Below are positions 1 through 8,641 of a stretch of 64,000 bases of DNA, one piece after another. The notes below the pieces were generated by a model that saw only the letters and a program-made list of their open reading frames with translations, was not told the origin of the DNA and ran no database searches. Within the stretch, counting starts at the first letter, position 1, and every line of letters begins with the position of its first letter. The position numbers were made by a program, and so were the translations under genes. Source of the stretch: Streptomyces sp. NRRL B-24484 (GTDB lineage Bacteria > Actinomycetota > Actinomycetes > Streptomycetales > Streptomycetaceae); NCBI RefSeq assembly GCF_000717715.1, contig NZ_JOAI01000027.1, forward strand, positions 1-64,000, given 5' to 3'.

Positions 1-115
1 CGGGAAGTGGTGTTTCAAGGGATTGGCCGCTCCGGGACCGTCCGCGCAGACGCGTGTCCGGTGCTCCCTGCCGAGCGACCAGTGAACACTACGCCGAACC
101 GCAGGCAGATGCAAA

Positions 116-150
116 ACGACCCCGGCGCGGGGTGTCCGCGCCGGGGTCGT
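116..150 (-). terminator. terminator of the threonine aldolase operon
   Basis: Perfect inverted repeat: 15-base arms at 116-130 and 136-150 around a 5-base loop. It lies 28 bases past the aldolase stop codon on the minus strand. No U-run follows, which is normal for high-GC actinobacterial terminators. Positions 1-115 hold nothing I can recognise. Confidence 0.8.
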
Positions 151-177
151 CCTGTTGGAACCGGTGGAGGGGTCGGG

Positions 178-1260
178 TCAGACCCGGCCCATCTCCTCGG
201 CGATCGCCGCGGCGAACGCGTCGATGTCGGCCTCGCTGGTGTCGAAGGACGCCATCCAGCGGACCTCGCCGGTGTGCTCGTTCCAGAAGTAGAAGCGGTA
301 GCGCTTCTGCAGCCGCTCGCTGACCTCCCGCGGGAGGATGGCGAAGACCGCGTTCGCCTGGACGGGGCGCACGACGGTCACGCCGTCGATGCCGCTGACG
401 GCCTGCTCCAGGCGCTTGGCCATCGCGTTGGCGTGGCCCGCGTTGCGCAGGTAGAGGTCGCCGGCGAGCAGTGCCTCGAACTGCACGGAGACGAAGCGCA
501 TCTTCGAGGCGAGCTGCATCGACATCTTGCGCAGGAACTTCAGGTTACGGACGCGCTCGGGGTTGAGCACGACCACGACCTCGCCCAGCATCAGGCCGTT
601 CTTGGTGCCGCCGTAGGACAGCACGTCCACGCCGGCGTCCGTGGTGAAGTCACGGAACGGGACGCCCAGGGTGGCGGCGGCGTTGGCGAGCCGCGAGCCG
701 TCCATGTGCACGAGCATGCCGCGCTCGTGGGCGTGCTCGCAGATGGCCTTGACCTCGTCGACCGTGTACACGGTGCCGAGCTCGGTGCTCTGGGTCAGCG
801 AGACGGCAAGCGGCTGGGCGCGGTGCTCGTCGTCCCAGCCCCAGGCCTGCTGGTCGATCAGCTCGGGGGTGAGCTTGCCGTCCGGGGTGGGGACGGTGAG
901 GATCTTGATCCCGGCGATCTTCTCCGGCGCGCCGCACTCGTCCACGTTGATGTGGGCGGACTCGGCGGCGACCACCGCGCCCCAGCGCGGCAGCAGGGAC
1001 TGCAGCGCGACCACGTTGGCGCCGGTGCCGTTGAAGACGGGGTACGCCTCGGCCCGGTCGCCGAAGTGGCTGCGGAAGACCTGCTGCAGGTGGGCGGTGT
1101 AGTCGTCCTCGCCGTAGGCGACCTGGTGGCCGCCGTTGGCGAGGGCGATCGCCGCGAGGACCTCCGGGTGGATGCCGGCGTAGTTGTCGCTGGCGAATCC
1201 GCGCACGGCGGTGTCGTGGTGCCGCACCGCGTCGGTGCGGGCGTCGGTGCCGATGGTCAT
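178..1260 (-). CDS. low-specificity L-threonine aldolase
   Basis: PLP-dependent enzyme of the beta-eliminating lyase family, predicted to cleave L-threonine or L-allo-threonine to glycine and acetaldehyde in the cytoplasm. The 360-residue product starts MTIGTDARTD. It has the conserved N-terminal GFASDNYAGIHPEV region, HMDGSRLANA near residues 185-194, and the PLP-lysine motif SYGGTKN with Lys at about 220. The ATG overlaps the TGA of the upstream reductase gene by four bases (ATGA), so translation is probably coupled. An open frame continues upstream, but the family N-terminus begins here. Last gene of a three-gene operon, followed by a strong hairpin. True substrate in this operon is unknown. 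Confidence 0.9.
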   Translation of the reverse strand: MTIGTDARTDAVRHHDTAVRGFASDNYAGIHPEVLAAIALANGGHQVAYGEDDYTAHLQQVFRSHFGDRAEAYPVFNGTGANVVALQSLLPRWGAVVAAESAHINVDECGAPEKIAGIKILTVPTPDGKLTPELIDQQAWGWDDEHRAQPLAVSLTQSTELGTVYTVDEVKAICEHAHERGMLVHMDGSRLANAAATLGVPFRDFTTDAGVDVLSYGGTKNGLMLGEVVVVLNPERVRNLKFLRKMSMQLASKMRFVSVQFEALLAGDLYLRNAGHANAMAKRLEQAVSGIDGVTVVRPVQANAVFAILPREVSERLQKRYRFYFWNEHTGEVRWMASFDTSEADIDAFAAAIAEEMGRV

Positions 1261-2000
1261 CGGGCTGTCAGCCACAGGTGCTGTCCGTTCAGTTCTGCTG
1301 CGGGGCGGTCCCAGAGGCCCGCCAGGGTCTCGGCCAGGTCGGCGGTGTCGGTGAAGCCGGCGAACTTGGCGTCCGGCTTCTCGGCGCGCATCTCGGGAGA
1401 GACCAGGGCCTTGATCACCAGGATGGCAGCCGCCGCGGTGGGCGTGCCGTCCCCGGCGGTGGTCTCCTTCACGAAGGAGTCCGCCATGGCCAGCGTCCAG
1501 GCCTCGGTGGCCGCCTTGGCGGCGGCGTACGCGGCACCGCCGGCGGTCGGCTTGTGGGCCGCGGCCGCGGAGACCATGGCGTAGCGGCCGCCGCTGCGGA
1601 CCAGCGCGGGCTGGAAGGCCAGCGAGGTGTGCTGCAGGGTCCGCACCACGGTGTCGTGCAGGAAGTCCCAGTCGTCGATCCGGGAGTCGAAGAAGGTCTT
1701 GCTGCCGCGCCAGCCGCCGACCAGGTGGAGCAGGCCGTCGACGTGGCCGTGCTCGGCCTCCAGGTGGTCGGCCCAGTCGTGGACCTCCTGCGGGTCGAGC
1801 AGGTCGATGACCTGGCCGCTGACCTTCGCGCCCGGCACGGTGGTGCGCACGCTGTCGAGGGCCTTGTCGAGGCGCTGCTGGTCGATGTCGGCGCCGATGA
1901 CGGTGGCGCCGGCGGCGGCGAGGCGCCGCATGGTGGCCTGGCCGGCGGGGCCGCTGGCCCCGGCGACCGCGATCACCTTGTCGTCGAGACGGGCGCTCAT
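1257..2000 (-). CDS. SDR family NAD(P)-dependent oxidoreductase
   Basis: Short-chain dehydrogenase of 247 residues. The Rossmann glycine motif reads GASGPAGQATM near residues 14-24, slightly off the usual TGxxxGxG. The active site reads AYAAAKAA (Tyr-x3-Lys) with a serine-rich strand (MVSAAAA) before it. It shares a four-base ATGA overlap with the gene on each side: its start overlaps the DUF6421 stop and its stop overlaps the aldolase start. Such spacing suggests one polycistronic message with proteins needed together. Substrate cannot be told from sequence; the aldolase partner hints at a beta-hydroxy amino acid or a keto/aldehyde product. Confidence 0.85.
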   Translation of the reverse strand: MSARLDDKVIAVAGASGPAGQATMRRLAAAGATVIGADIDQQRLDKALDSVRTTVPGAKVSGQVIDLLDPQEVHDWADHLEAEHGHVDGLLHLVGGWRGSKTFFDSRIDDWDFLHDTVVRTLQHTSLAFQPALVRSGGRYAMVSAAAAHKPTAGGAAYAAAKAATEAWTLAMADSFVKETTAGDGTPTAAAAILVIKALVSPEMRAEKPDAKFAGFTDTADLAETLAGLWDRPAAELNGQHLWLTAR

Positions 2001-3394
2001 GCGGCGACCCCCTGGACACCGGTGCCGGTGATGCCGGTGGTGGCGGCGATGACGCCGCTCAGCTTCTTGGAGAGGGCCTCGTAGAACATGCTGAGCGGGA
2101 ACTCGTCCGGCTTCACCGCGTCGCACAGGGCCTTGTTGAGGGCCTTGCCGTCGGTGATGTCGAGCGGGAGCGCCTCGGTGCCCTTGGCCCAGGTGGACGC
2201 GGGGTGCGGGGTGAGGTAGCGGGAGACGAGCTCGTAGGCGGCGATCCAGTGGGCCGTCTTCGGGCGGTCGATGCCGTCGCGGTAGAGGGTCTCGATCTCG
2301 GCGCAGAGCTGGTTGGTGACCTCGGCCACGCGGTCCCAGTCGATGGAGAGGCGGTTGTCGCGCCAGCGCAGCGCGTCGTGCTTGTGCAGGTAGGCGAAGA
2401 GCAGCTGGCCGCCCATGCCGTCGTAGTTGCGCACGCGGTCGCCGCTGACCGGGAAGCGGAACATCCGGTCGAAGAGGATCGCGTACTGGACGTCGCGGCC
2501 CTGGGCGTAGCCCTCGGACTGCAGCTTCACGGCCTCCTTGAAGGCGGTGAGGTCGCAGCGGAGCTCCTCGAGGCCGTACATCCAGAACGGGCTGCGCTGC
2601 TTGATCATGAAGGGGTCGAACGGCAGGTCGCCGTGGCTGTGGGTGCGGTCGTGGATGAGGTCCCACAGCACGAAGGTCTGCTGGGCGCGCTCCTGGTCCT
2701 TGAGGAGGCCGGTGGCGTCCTCGGGGATCTCCAGGCCGAGCAGCTCGACGGCGCTGGTGGAGACGGCGCGGAAGCGGGCCGCCTCGCGGTCGCAGAAGAT
2801 GCCGCCCCAGGTGAAACGTTCCGGCGCCTGGCGGACGGCCACGGTCTCCGGGAAGAGCACGGCGGAGTTGGTGTCGTAGCCGGCCGTGAAGTCGGTGAAG
2901 GTGATCGGCACGAACATCGGGTTGTCGAAGCGCTCGCGCTCCAGCTCGGCCAGCCAGTCCGGCCAGACGACCTTGAGCAGGACGGCCTCGAGGTTCCGGT
3001 TCGGGTTGCCGTTCTGGGTGTACATCGGGAAGACGACGAGGTGGTCCAGGCCGTCGGTGCGCTGCTCGGCGGGGTGGAAGGCGAGCAGCGAGTCGAGGAA
3101 GTCGGGCTCGCGGTAGCCGGTGTCGGCCCACTTGCGCAGGTCGTCCTGGACGGCGGCGAGGTACGCGGCGTCCTGCGGGAAGAGCGGGGCGAGCTCCTGC
3201 ACCGAGGTGAGCACGGTCTCGACCAGCGGGTCGACCGTGCCGCGCTGCACGGCGGACAGGTCGATGGAGCCGTCCTTCGACTGCAGCGGGCGGAGGGACT
3301 CCACCGCGTCCTTCAGGCGAAGCCAGGCGGGGTGGCCGGCCGGAGAGGCGGAAGCATCGCCAGCCACGGCGAGCGTCGGCGAAAGATTCTGCAT
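1997..3394 (-). CDS. DUF6421 family protein
   Basis: A 465-residue protein of a conserved actinobacterial family with no established function (I recognise it as DUF6421). It has no signal peptide or membrane segment. Notable stretches are FPMYTQNGNPNRN near residue 120, DLIHDRTHSHGDLPFDP near 240 and repeated His/Asp/Glu motifs that could bind metal; that last point is inference. It is the first gene of the operon, starting ATG at 3394, with a sigma-70-like promoter about 40 bases upstream. Its stop overlaps the reductase start by four bases. The fixed association with a reductase and an aldolase suggests a shared small-molecule pathway. Confidence 0.8.
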   Translation of the reverse strand: MQNLSPTLAVAGDASASPAGHPAWLRLKDAVESLRPLQSKDGSIDLSAVQRGTVDPLVETVLTSVQELAPLFPQDAAYLAAVQDDLRKWADTGYREPDFLDSLLAFHPAEQRTDGLDHLVVFPMYTQNGNPNRNLEAVLLKVVWPDWLAELERERFDNPMFVPITFTDFTAGYDTNSAVLFPETVAVRQAPERFTWGGIFCDREAARFRAVSTSAVELLGLEIPEDATGLLKDQERAQQTFVLWDLIHDRTHSHGDLPFDPFMIKQRSPFWMYGLEELRCDLTAFKEAVKLQSEGYAQGRDVQYAILFDRMFRFPVSGDRVRNYDGMGGQLLFAYLHKHDALRWRDNRLSIDWDRVAEVTNQLCAEIETLYRDGIDRPKTAHWIAAYELVSRYLTPHPASTWAKGTEALPLDITDGKALNKALCDAVKPDEFPLSMFYEALSKKLSGVIAATTGITGTGVQGVAA

Positions 3395-3747
3395 CGGAGA
3401 CTCACTTCAACAGGAGGTATTGCGACGTACCCACCATAGATACGAAAGGTTCTTCTGTTCAAGGGGGGTCTGCCGGGCAATCCTGCGGCGGATGGGGCTC
3501 GCGGCGGGAGATCCGGCGCTCCGGGGCGTCTCGCGGGGCGGTCCGGCGGGTTCCGTAGGCCGCCGCATCCCGACGATCCCGCGCCGGCAGCGGCCCCGCC
3601 ACCGGGGAGCGGCGGCGCCCACCGGGGCACGGTCCGGGCACCGATCGGCTCGGCACCTCCGTGCGCCCCCCTGCGCGCCCTGCTGCCCGCCGCTCCGATC
3701 GGTGATCGTGGACGTACTGTCCGCTGGCACCGGTCGGGAGGGGCGCC
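3395..3747. other. divergent intergenic region
   Basis: 353 bases between the DUF6421 operon (minus) and the DUF5134 gene (plus). Besides the minus-strand promoter I see no gene. An AGGAGG-like sequence at 3411-3417 on the plus strand has no usable start after it. Confidence 0.5.
3433..3462 (-). promoter_or_regulatory. predicted promoter of the DUF6421 operon
   Basis: Read on the minus strand: -35 TTGAAC (3457-3462), 18-base spacer, -10 TATGGT (3433-3438), ending 38 bases before the ATG. This is a good sigma-HrdB-like match and lies in the most AT-rich part of the gap. Confidence 0.55.
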
Positions 3748-4314
3748 GTGCACGGTCCGGCCGTCGTCACGTGGATGCTGGCGGGGCTGGCCGCCGGCTC
3801 CGCCGCGCTGTGCGCACTGCGCCTGCGGCGCCCGGGTTGTGCGGGGGCGCACCGGGAGGCCGACGCCGCCGAGGCGGCGATGGCGGTCGGCATGGCCGGG
3901 ATGGCGGTGCTGCCCGGGGTGGTGTGGGGCTGGTTCTTCACGGTGATGGCCGGCGCCCTGGTCCTGGGGGCGCTCGCCGGGCGTGCGGGGCGGGTCCACC
4001 GTCTGCACCACGGGGTGGGGGCGCTCGCGATGGCGTACATGGCGCTGGCCATGGCCGCCGCTCCGGCCGGGTCCGGCCACCTGCACCACGGGGTGCCGGG
4101 CGTGACCGGCGCGGCGGGCGCGCCGATGGGGCTGCCGGTGCTGACCGGTGCGCTGCTCCTCTACTTCGGCGGGTACTCGCTGTGGGCGGGCAGCCGCCTG
4201 CTGTCCGGGCCGGGGGTCACGGCCGGCGGCGCCGGTGTGGCCGAGGGCGGCACCGTGCGGGCCTGCCGGGTGGCGATGGGCATCGGGATGTTCGCCATGC
4301 TCCTGACGCTCTGA
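3748..4314 (+). CDS. DUF5134 domain membrane protein
   Basis: 188 residues, almost wholly hydrophobic, with about five to six predicted membrane segments (for example residues 5-25, 45-75, 85-105, 125-145 and 170-188). It carries His-rich motifs RLHHGVGALAMAYMA and HLHHGVPG between helices, typical of DUF5134 proteins of actinobacteria. GTG start preceded by GGGAGGGGC. It lies 132 bases before a membrane M56 peptidase gene on the same strand, a pairing I recall from other Streptomyces. A role in metal or copper handling is sometimes inferred from the His pairs, but function is unknown. Confidence 0.75.
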   Translation: MHGPAVVTWMLAGLAAGSAALCALRLRRPGCAGAHREADAAEAAMAVGMAGMAVLPGVVWGWFFTVMAGALVLGALAGRAGRVHRLHHGVGALAMAYMALAMAAAPAGSGHLHHGVPGVTGAAGAPMGLPVLTGALLLYFGGYSLWAGSRLLSGPGVTAGGAGVAEGGTVRACRVAMGIGMFAMLLTL

Positions 4315-4446
4315 CCGCTGCCGGGACGCTGACGGGGTGTCGTTGGTCACCTGTCCGCGGATGCCGTTCCACCGGGGCTCCGCGGAGCATAGGTTGGAGG
4401 CAGCGCACTGTCGCGCTCCTGATCGCTCCTCGGGGGAGCTCCTGCC

Positions 4447-5397
4447 ATGACGGCCCTGCTGAGCCTGCTGCTGCTCGGACTGCTGCTCGCCACCGTGGCG
4501 CCGGGCCTGCTGGCCCGAGCCCGCTGGCCCGAGCGAGAACCCGTGCTGGCGCTGCTCGCCTGGCAGTCCCTGGTGGTCGCCGTCCTGCTCTGTTGCGTGC
4601 TCTCCCTGTTGCTGGCGTGCGCCGCGGCGCTGCCCGCCCTGCGCGAGGCGGTCTTCACGGGTGCGCCGTCGGGCGTCGAGGACGCCTACGGACTCGTGGG
4701 TGCGGAGGGCTGGGGCCGGCTGACGGCCGCTCTGCTGGCCCTCGGCGGGGTGCAGACCGCGCTGTCCCTGACTCGCGAGGTGCGGGCGGCCCGGGCGCTG
4801 CGCGAGGCGCGCCACGCCCAATTGGACGATCGGGCACCCCAGTTGCCCGGTGAGTCCGCGGCCGAACGGCGGGGCGGCGAGCGCCTGGTGGTGCTGGAGA
4901 ACCTGCGCCCGGAGGCCTGGTCGCTGCCCGGCCCGGAGGCCCGGCTGGTGGTGACGACCGGCGCGCTGCAGCAGTTGACCGACCGTGAGCTGGCGGCGGT
5001 CCTGAGCCACGAGCGCAGCCACGTGCGGGCGCGGCACCACTGGCTGGCGCAGTGCGCCGAGGCGTTGGCGACCGGCTTCCCCGGGGTGGGGGTGTTCAGC
5101 GCCTTCCGGGACCAGGTCGGCGAGCTGGTGGAACTGGCCGCGGACGACCGGGCGGCGCGCCGGCACGGCCGGATCACCACGGCCCTGGCCCTGGTGGAGA
5201 TCAATGCCGGGCGCGGGGTGTTCGGCTCGTGCCCGCCCAAGCAGCTCGCCCAGGCACCGCGCCGGGTGGACCGGTTGCTGGCGGGCGAGCCGCGGCTGCC
5301 GGTGCACCACCGGCTGCGGCTGACGCTGGCGGCGCTGGCGCCGCCGGCCGCGGTGGTGCTGCTGGCGGTGGCGCCGGGGCTCGGCACGCTGCTCTGA
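4447..5397 (+). CDS. M56-family membrane metallopeptidase (BlaR1-like)
   Basis: 316 residues with membrane helices at about 4-25, 35-62, 92-110 and the C-terminal 290-316. The zinc-protease motif HERSH (His188, Glu189, His192) sits in a cytoplasmic-type loop, followed by a second conserved region LVELAADDRAAR that probably supplies the third ligand. This matches the integral-membrane M56/M48 peptidases related to the BlaR1 sensor but without a penicillin-binding domain. ATG start with GGGGAG upstream. In many relatives a BlaI-type repressor gene is adjacent; none is seen here, so its substrate and trigger are unknown. Confidence 0.85.
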   Translation: MTALLSLLLLGLLLATVAPGLLARARWPEREPVLALLAWQSLVVAVLLCCVLSLLLACAAALPALREAVFTGAPSGVEDAYGLVGAEGWGRLTAALLALGGVQTALSLTREVRAARALREARHAQLDDRAPQLPGESAAERRGGERLVVLENLRPEAWSLPGPEARLVVTTGALQQLTDRELAAVLSHERSHVRARHHWLAQCAEALATGFPGVGVFSAFRDQVGELVELAADDRAARRHGRITTALALVEINAGRGVFGSCPPKQLAQAPRRVDRLLAGEPRLPVHHRLRLTLAALAPPAAVVLLAVAPGLGTLL

Positions 5398-5470
5398 CGG
5401 GATCGCAGGCCGGGCTCCCTGAAGGCACTTCCACGGGCCCCCACGGGGCACGGCCGCGGGCGTCGAGGAC

Positions 5471-5510
5471 CGGTGCTGACCGGTGCTGACCGGTGCTGAC
5501 CGGTGCTGAC
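5471..5510. repeat. tandem repeat, 4 x 10 bp
   Basis: Four perfect copies of CGGTGCTGAC in a row, between the M56 peptidase gene and the 3' end of the MarR gene. Non-coding. A hypermutable slippage tract; function unknown. Confidence 0.95.
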
Positions 5511-5533
5511 CGCGGAACCTGCCCGCCGGGTCC

Positions 5534-5932
5534 TCAGCCGAGGGTGCGGGCAAGCACCTCGCGGTGGATCGGCTGGGCCTCCTGGTAGCGGGCGCGTCCC
5601 TCGTCGGTGAGCGCCACGAAAATCCCGCGCCGGTCGAGCTCGCACATGACGCGGGCGACCAGGCCGTCCTTCTCCAGCCGGCCGATCAGCCGGGACAGCG
5701 CGCTCTGGCTGAGGTGGACCGTCTGCGCTATGTCCTGCACCCGGAGCTTGCCGGGGCCCGCCCGCAGCTCGTCCTCCCAGAGGCGTTCGAGCACCTCGAA
5801 CTCGCTCATGCCCAGACCGAACCGCTCACCCAGCGTCCGGTCGAGGGCGCACGACACGGCGGCGTGCCGCGCGAGGACGTCCCGCCACTCGAAAACGAGG
5901 GCGGATTCTGGCGCGAGATCCGGTTCAGCCAC
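5534..5932 (-). CDS. MarR family transcriptional regulator
   Basis: 132-residue winged-helix regulator. Dimerisation helix at 15-35, recognition part VQDIAQTVHLSQSALSRLIGRLEKDGLV at about 66-93, wing with DRRGIFVALTDEGRARY, and a C-terminal helix. The GTG at 5932 is chosen because a TAG lies four codons upstream in frame and no other start keeps the N-terminal helix. A GGGAG sits only about one base before it, so initiation may be leaderless or weak. Divergent from the MFS exporter gene at 6021, with a palindrome between them: it most likely represses that exporter and itself in response to a small ligand. Confidence 0.88.
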   Translation of the reverse strand: MAEPDLAPESALVFEWRDVLARHAAVSCALDRTLGERFGLGMSEFEVLERLWEDELRAGPGKLRVQDIAQTVHLSQSALSRLIGRLEKDGLVARVMCELDRRGIFVALTDEGRARYQEAQPIHREVLARTLG

Positions 5933-5962
5933 GCTCCCAGGCTAGCACATGTCCGCTCATCT

Positions 5963-5991
5963 AGTGCACGCGCATTAAATTCGCTTGCACT
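5963..5991. promoter_or_regulatory. candidate MarR operator
   Basis: Inverted repeat AGTGCACGCG (5963-5972) / CGCTTGCACT (5982-5991) with one mismatch and a 9-base spacer. It lies between the divergent MarR and MFS genes where both promoters must be. A further palindrome TGCACATGCA follows at 5995-6004. Confidence 0.55.
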
Positions 5992-6020
5992 GGATGCACA
6001 TGCATGGAAGTCTCGTGGCC

Positions 6021-7562
6021 ATGACGACCGCATCTGACGATCCGTCGACGACCGGGGCCTGGAGCCCACGCCTCTGGGGCACCCTCGTCGTCCTCTGCGC
6101 CGCCCTCTTCCTCGACGCCCTCGACGTCTCGATGGTGGGCGTGGCCCTGCCCTCCATCGGCACCGACCTCCACCTGTCCACCTCCGCCCTGCAGTGGGTG
6201 GTCAGCGGCTATGTCCTCGGCTACGGCGGGCTGCTGCTGCTCGGCGGCCGGGCCGCCGACCTGCTCGGCCGGCGGCGCGTCTTCCTGGCCGCCCTCGCCG
6301 TCTTCGCCGCCGCCTCGCTGCTCGGCGGCCTGGTCGACGACGGCGGCCTGCTGATAGCCGCCCGGTTCCTCAAGGGAGTGAGCGCCGCCTTCACCGCCCC
6401 CGCCGGCCTGTCGATCATCACCACGACCTTCGCGGAGGGCCCGGCGCGCAACCGGGCGCTCTCCATCTACACCACCTGCGGCGCCAGCGGGTTCTCGCTC
6501 GGCCTGGTGCTCAGCGGCCTGCTCACCTCCGCGGGCTGGCGCTGGACGTTCCTGATGCCGGTGCCGGTCGCCCTGGTGGCACTGACCGCGGCCGTCCGCC
6601 TGCTGCCCCGGCAGCCCGTCCCGGCCCGCGGCACCGCCGGGTACGACGTCGCCGGCGCGATCACCGGCACCGGCTCACTGCTGCTGCTCGTCTTCACCGT
6701 CACGGAGGCGCAGAACGCCGGCTGGGCGAGCGCCCGGACCATCGGCTCGCTGGTCGCCGTCGCCGTGCTGATGGCGCTCTTCCTGCGGATCGAGTCCCGG
6801 GCGGCCCACCCGCTCGTCCGGCTGGGGATCTTCCGCAACGGCGGGGTGAGCCGGGCCAACATCGCGGCGCTGGCGGTGTTCGGGTCGTACTCCGGCTTCC
6901 AGTTCATCGCCACGCTGTACCTGCAGCGGCTGCTCGGCTGGTCCGCACTGGAGATGGCGCTGGCCTTCCTGCCGGCCGGCACACTGGTCGCGCTGTCCGC
7001 GACCAGGATGGGCGCGGTGGTCGACCGCTTCGGCACCGCCCGCCTGCTGCCGCTCGGCATCCTCTTCCTGACCGCGGGGTACGCCCTGTTCCTCCGGCTG
7101 GACGAGCACTCGGGCTTCCTCGGCCTGGTGCTGCCCAGCATGGTCCTGCTCGGTCTCGGTTTCGCCCTCGCCTTCCCGTCCGCCAACATCGCCGCCACCA
7201 ACGGCGTCGACGACGACGAGCAGGGGCTGGCCTCGGGCCTGGTCAACACGGCCTTCCAGGTGGGCAGTGCGATCGTGCTCGCGGTCGCCACGGCAGTGAT
7301 CACGGCCGGCAGCGGCGGCGGCCAGAGCCCGCAGGCGCAGCTGGACGGCTACCGGCCCGCGCTGCTGCTGGTGACGGCGGTCTCGCTGGGGGCCCTGGTG
7401 GTGACGCTGGTGGGCTGGGCGCTGGAACGCCGCAGCCCTGCGGCACCCGCCACCGCCACCGCCGCGCCTGCCCCCTCCGCGGCGCCGACCCCCGGGTCGG
7501 CCACGGACGGACCCGCCGACGGGACGGAGAACACCGGGGGCAAGGTGCTCGCCGAACGCTGA
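6021..7562 (+). CDS. MFS drug-efflux transporter, 14-TM DHA2 type
   Basis: 513-residue major facilitator protein. It opens with the TM1 motif LFLDALDVSMVGVALPSIGTDL (D-rich motif of DHA2 drug:H+ antiporters) followed by LQWVVSGYVLGYG and the motif A loop GGRAADLLGRRRVF. About 14 helices are evident, and the C-terminal tail is a low-complexity Ala/Pro/Thr stretch. ATG at 6021 is chosen for the GGAAG 11 bases upstream; in-frame starts at 5985, 5994 and 6000 fall in the operator region. The divergent MarR gene is its likely regulator. Predicted to export a toxic or antibiotic-like compound from the cytoplasmic membrane; substrate unknown. Confidence 0.88.
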   Translation: MTTASDDPSTTGAWSPRLWGTLVVLCAALFLDALDVSMVGVALPSIGTDLHLSTSALQWVVSGYVLGYGGLLLLGGRAADLLGRRRVFLAALAVFAAASLLGGLVDDGGLLIAARFLKGVSAAFTAPAGLSIITTTFAEGPARNRALSIYTTCGASGFSLGLVLSGLLTSAGWRWTFLMPVPVALVALTAAVRLLPRQPVPARGTAGYDVAGAITGTGSLLLLVFTVTEAQNAGWASARTIGSLVAVAVLMALFLRIESRAAHPLVRLGIFRNGGVSRANIAALAVFGSYSGFQFIATLYLQRLLGWSALEMALAFLPAGTLVALSATRMGAVVDRFGTARLLPLGILFLTAGYALFLRLDEHSGFLGLVLPSMVLLGLGFALAFPSANIAATNGVDDDEQGLASGLVNTAFQVGSAIVLAVATAVITAGSGGGQSPQAQLDGYRPALLLVTAVSLGALVVTLVGWALERRSPAAPATATAAPAPSAAPTPGSATDGPADGTENTGGKVLAER

Positions 7563-7691
7563 CACCCGGAGGTCGCGGGGCTCCGCATCCTGCACGGCCG
7601 GGGCCGGAACGGTCCTGAGCGGTCCGGACCAGTCCGGGACGGTCCGGTCCGGGCGCCTGCGGAAACGCCCCGGGGAACCCTGGAAACACAA

Positions 7692-7736
7692 CAGCGCCGG
7701 CTCCACCAAACCCCCGTGTTGGTGGAGCCGACGCTG
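7692..7736. terminator. strong hairpin terminator after the MFS gene
   Basis: 18-base arms (7692-7709 and 7719-7736) with one mismatch around a 9-base loop, 130 bases past the exporter stop codon. It separates that gene from the TetR gene. Confidence 0.8.
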
Positions 7737-7843
7737 CTGTGTGCGCTGCCGCCGAGGCCGTCCGGGCCAGGGCATACGGCGGCGCCGCGACCGGCCCGGC
7801 CAGTATATTGGCCCGGAGCCAGTCAACGTTCGGAGCAGACACG

Positions 7844-8641
7844 ATGGCACCTCGCGGGGAATCGGTCAATGAGGAGATGCGCCGGCGATCCCGCCGCCGG
7901 ATCATGCGCGCCACCGTCGAGCTCGTGGACCAGCACGGATATGCGGGGACGACGCTCAGCGACATAGCCGAGCACGCAGGACTCGCCCGCGGTCTGGTGT
8001 CGTACTACTTCGACGGCAAACGGCTGTTGATGCAGTCCGCCACACATCGCCTGATGCACTTGGAACTGGCCGCGGCGCTGGCGGAATTGCCCGCGGGGTC
8101 GCCGCCGGAGGCGAGGCTGGCGCGCGCCATCGACGCCGTCCTCGGCCTGGCGATGGACCACCCGCGGGTGATGCGTTCGCACCTGGCGCTGATCCTCGAT
8201 CCGGACGTCGGTGCCTTCGTCCAGGATCCGGAGCAGCAGCAGTTGGGGGCGATCCTGCGCGGTCTCCTCCAGGACTGGGGCGCACCCGATCCGGTCGCCG
8301 AACACGCCGTGCTGCGCAGCGCGTTGATGGGTGGCTGCATAGGGGTGTTGCTGCCGGGCGCGTCCACGCCGCTGGCCCCGATCCGGGCCGACCTGTTCGC
8401 CCGGTACGGGCTCGCCTGGGAGCTGGGGGTGCCGCCGCAGCCCGGCCCGCCGGAGCGGGCACAGTGCTCCGGCCGCGAGGACGGGCAGCCGGGAGCCTGT
8501 TGCGCGCACGCCGATCGGCGACGGCTGCCCGGACGCTCGGAGGCGTGCGGCCATCCGGGGCCCGTCGGGTGCGCGGAGGAGGCCGGGGTGTCCGGCACCG
8601 GTGCGCGGGCCGCGGCGGAGGACCGGCTCAGCGCTCCTTGA
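7844..8641 (+). CDS. TetR family transcriptional regulator
   Basis: 265 residues. The N-terminal HTH is clear: RRIMRATVELVDQHGYAGTTLSDIAEHAGLARGLVSYYFDGK at about 20-61. The ligand-binding region follows to about residue 195. The last 70 residues (rich in Gly, Ala, Arg and Cys) go beyond the normal TetR length and look like read-through of unconstrained sequence. ATG at 7844 has GGAGC upstream; earlier starts in the same frame are less likely. Its 3' end overlaps the 3' end of the convergent XRE gene by 14 bases. Target unknown; no divergent partner gene. Confidence 0.82.
   Translation: MAPRGESVNEEMRRRSRRRIMRATVELVDQHGYAGTTLSDIAEHAGLARGLVSYYFDGKRLLMQSATHRLMHLELAAALAELPAGSPPEARLARAIDAVLGLAMDHPRVMRSHLALILDPDVGAFVQDPEQQQLGAILRGLLQDWGAPDPVAEHAVLRSALMGGCIGVLLPGASTPLAPIRADLFARYGLAWELGVPPQPGPPERAQCSGREDGQPGACCAHADRRRLPGRSEACGHPGPVGCAEEAGVSGTGARAAAEDRLSAP

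Noticed and set aside
7..1584. Long plus-strand open frame over the aldolase and reductase genes
   Set aside because: Low-complexity Val/Gly/Asp-rich translation, typical antisense shadow of high-GC genes; the minus-strand products are clear families.
3411..3417. AGGAGG-like ribosome site on the plus strand
   Set aside because: No start codon follows at usable distance that opens a protein with recognisable features.
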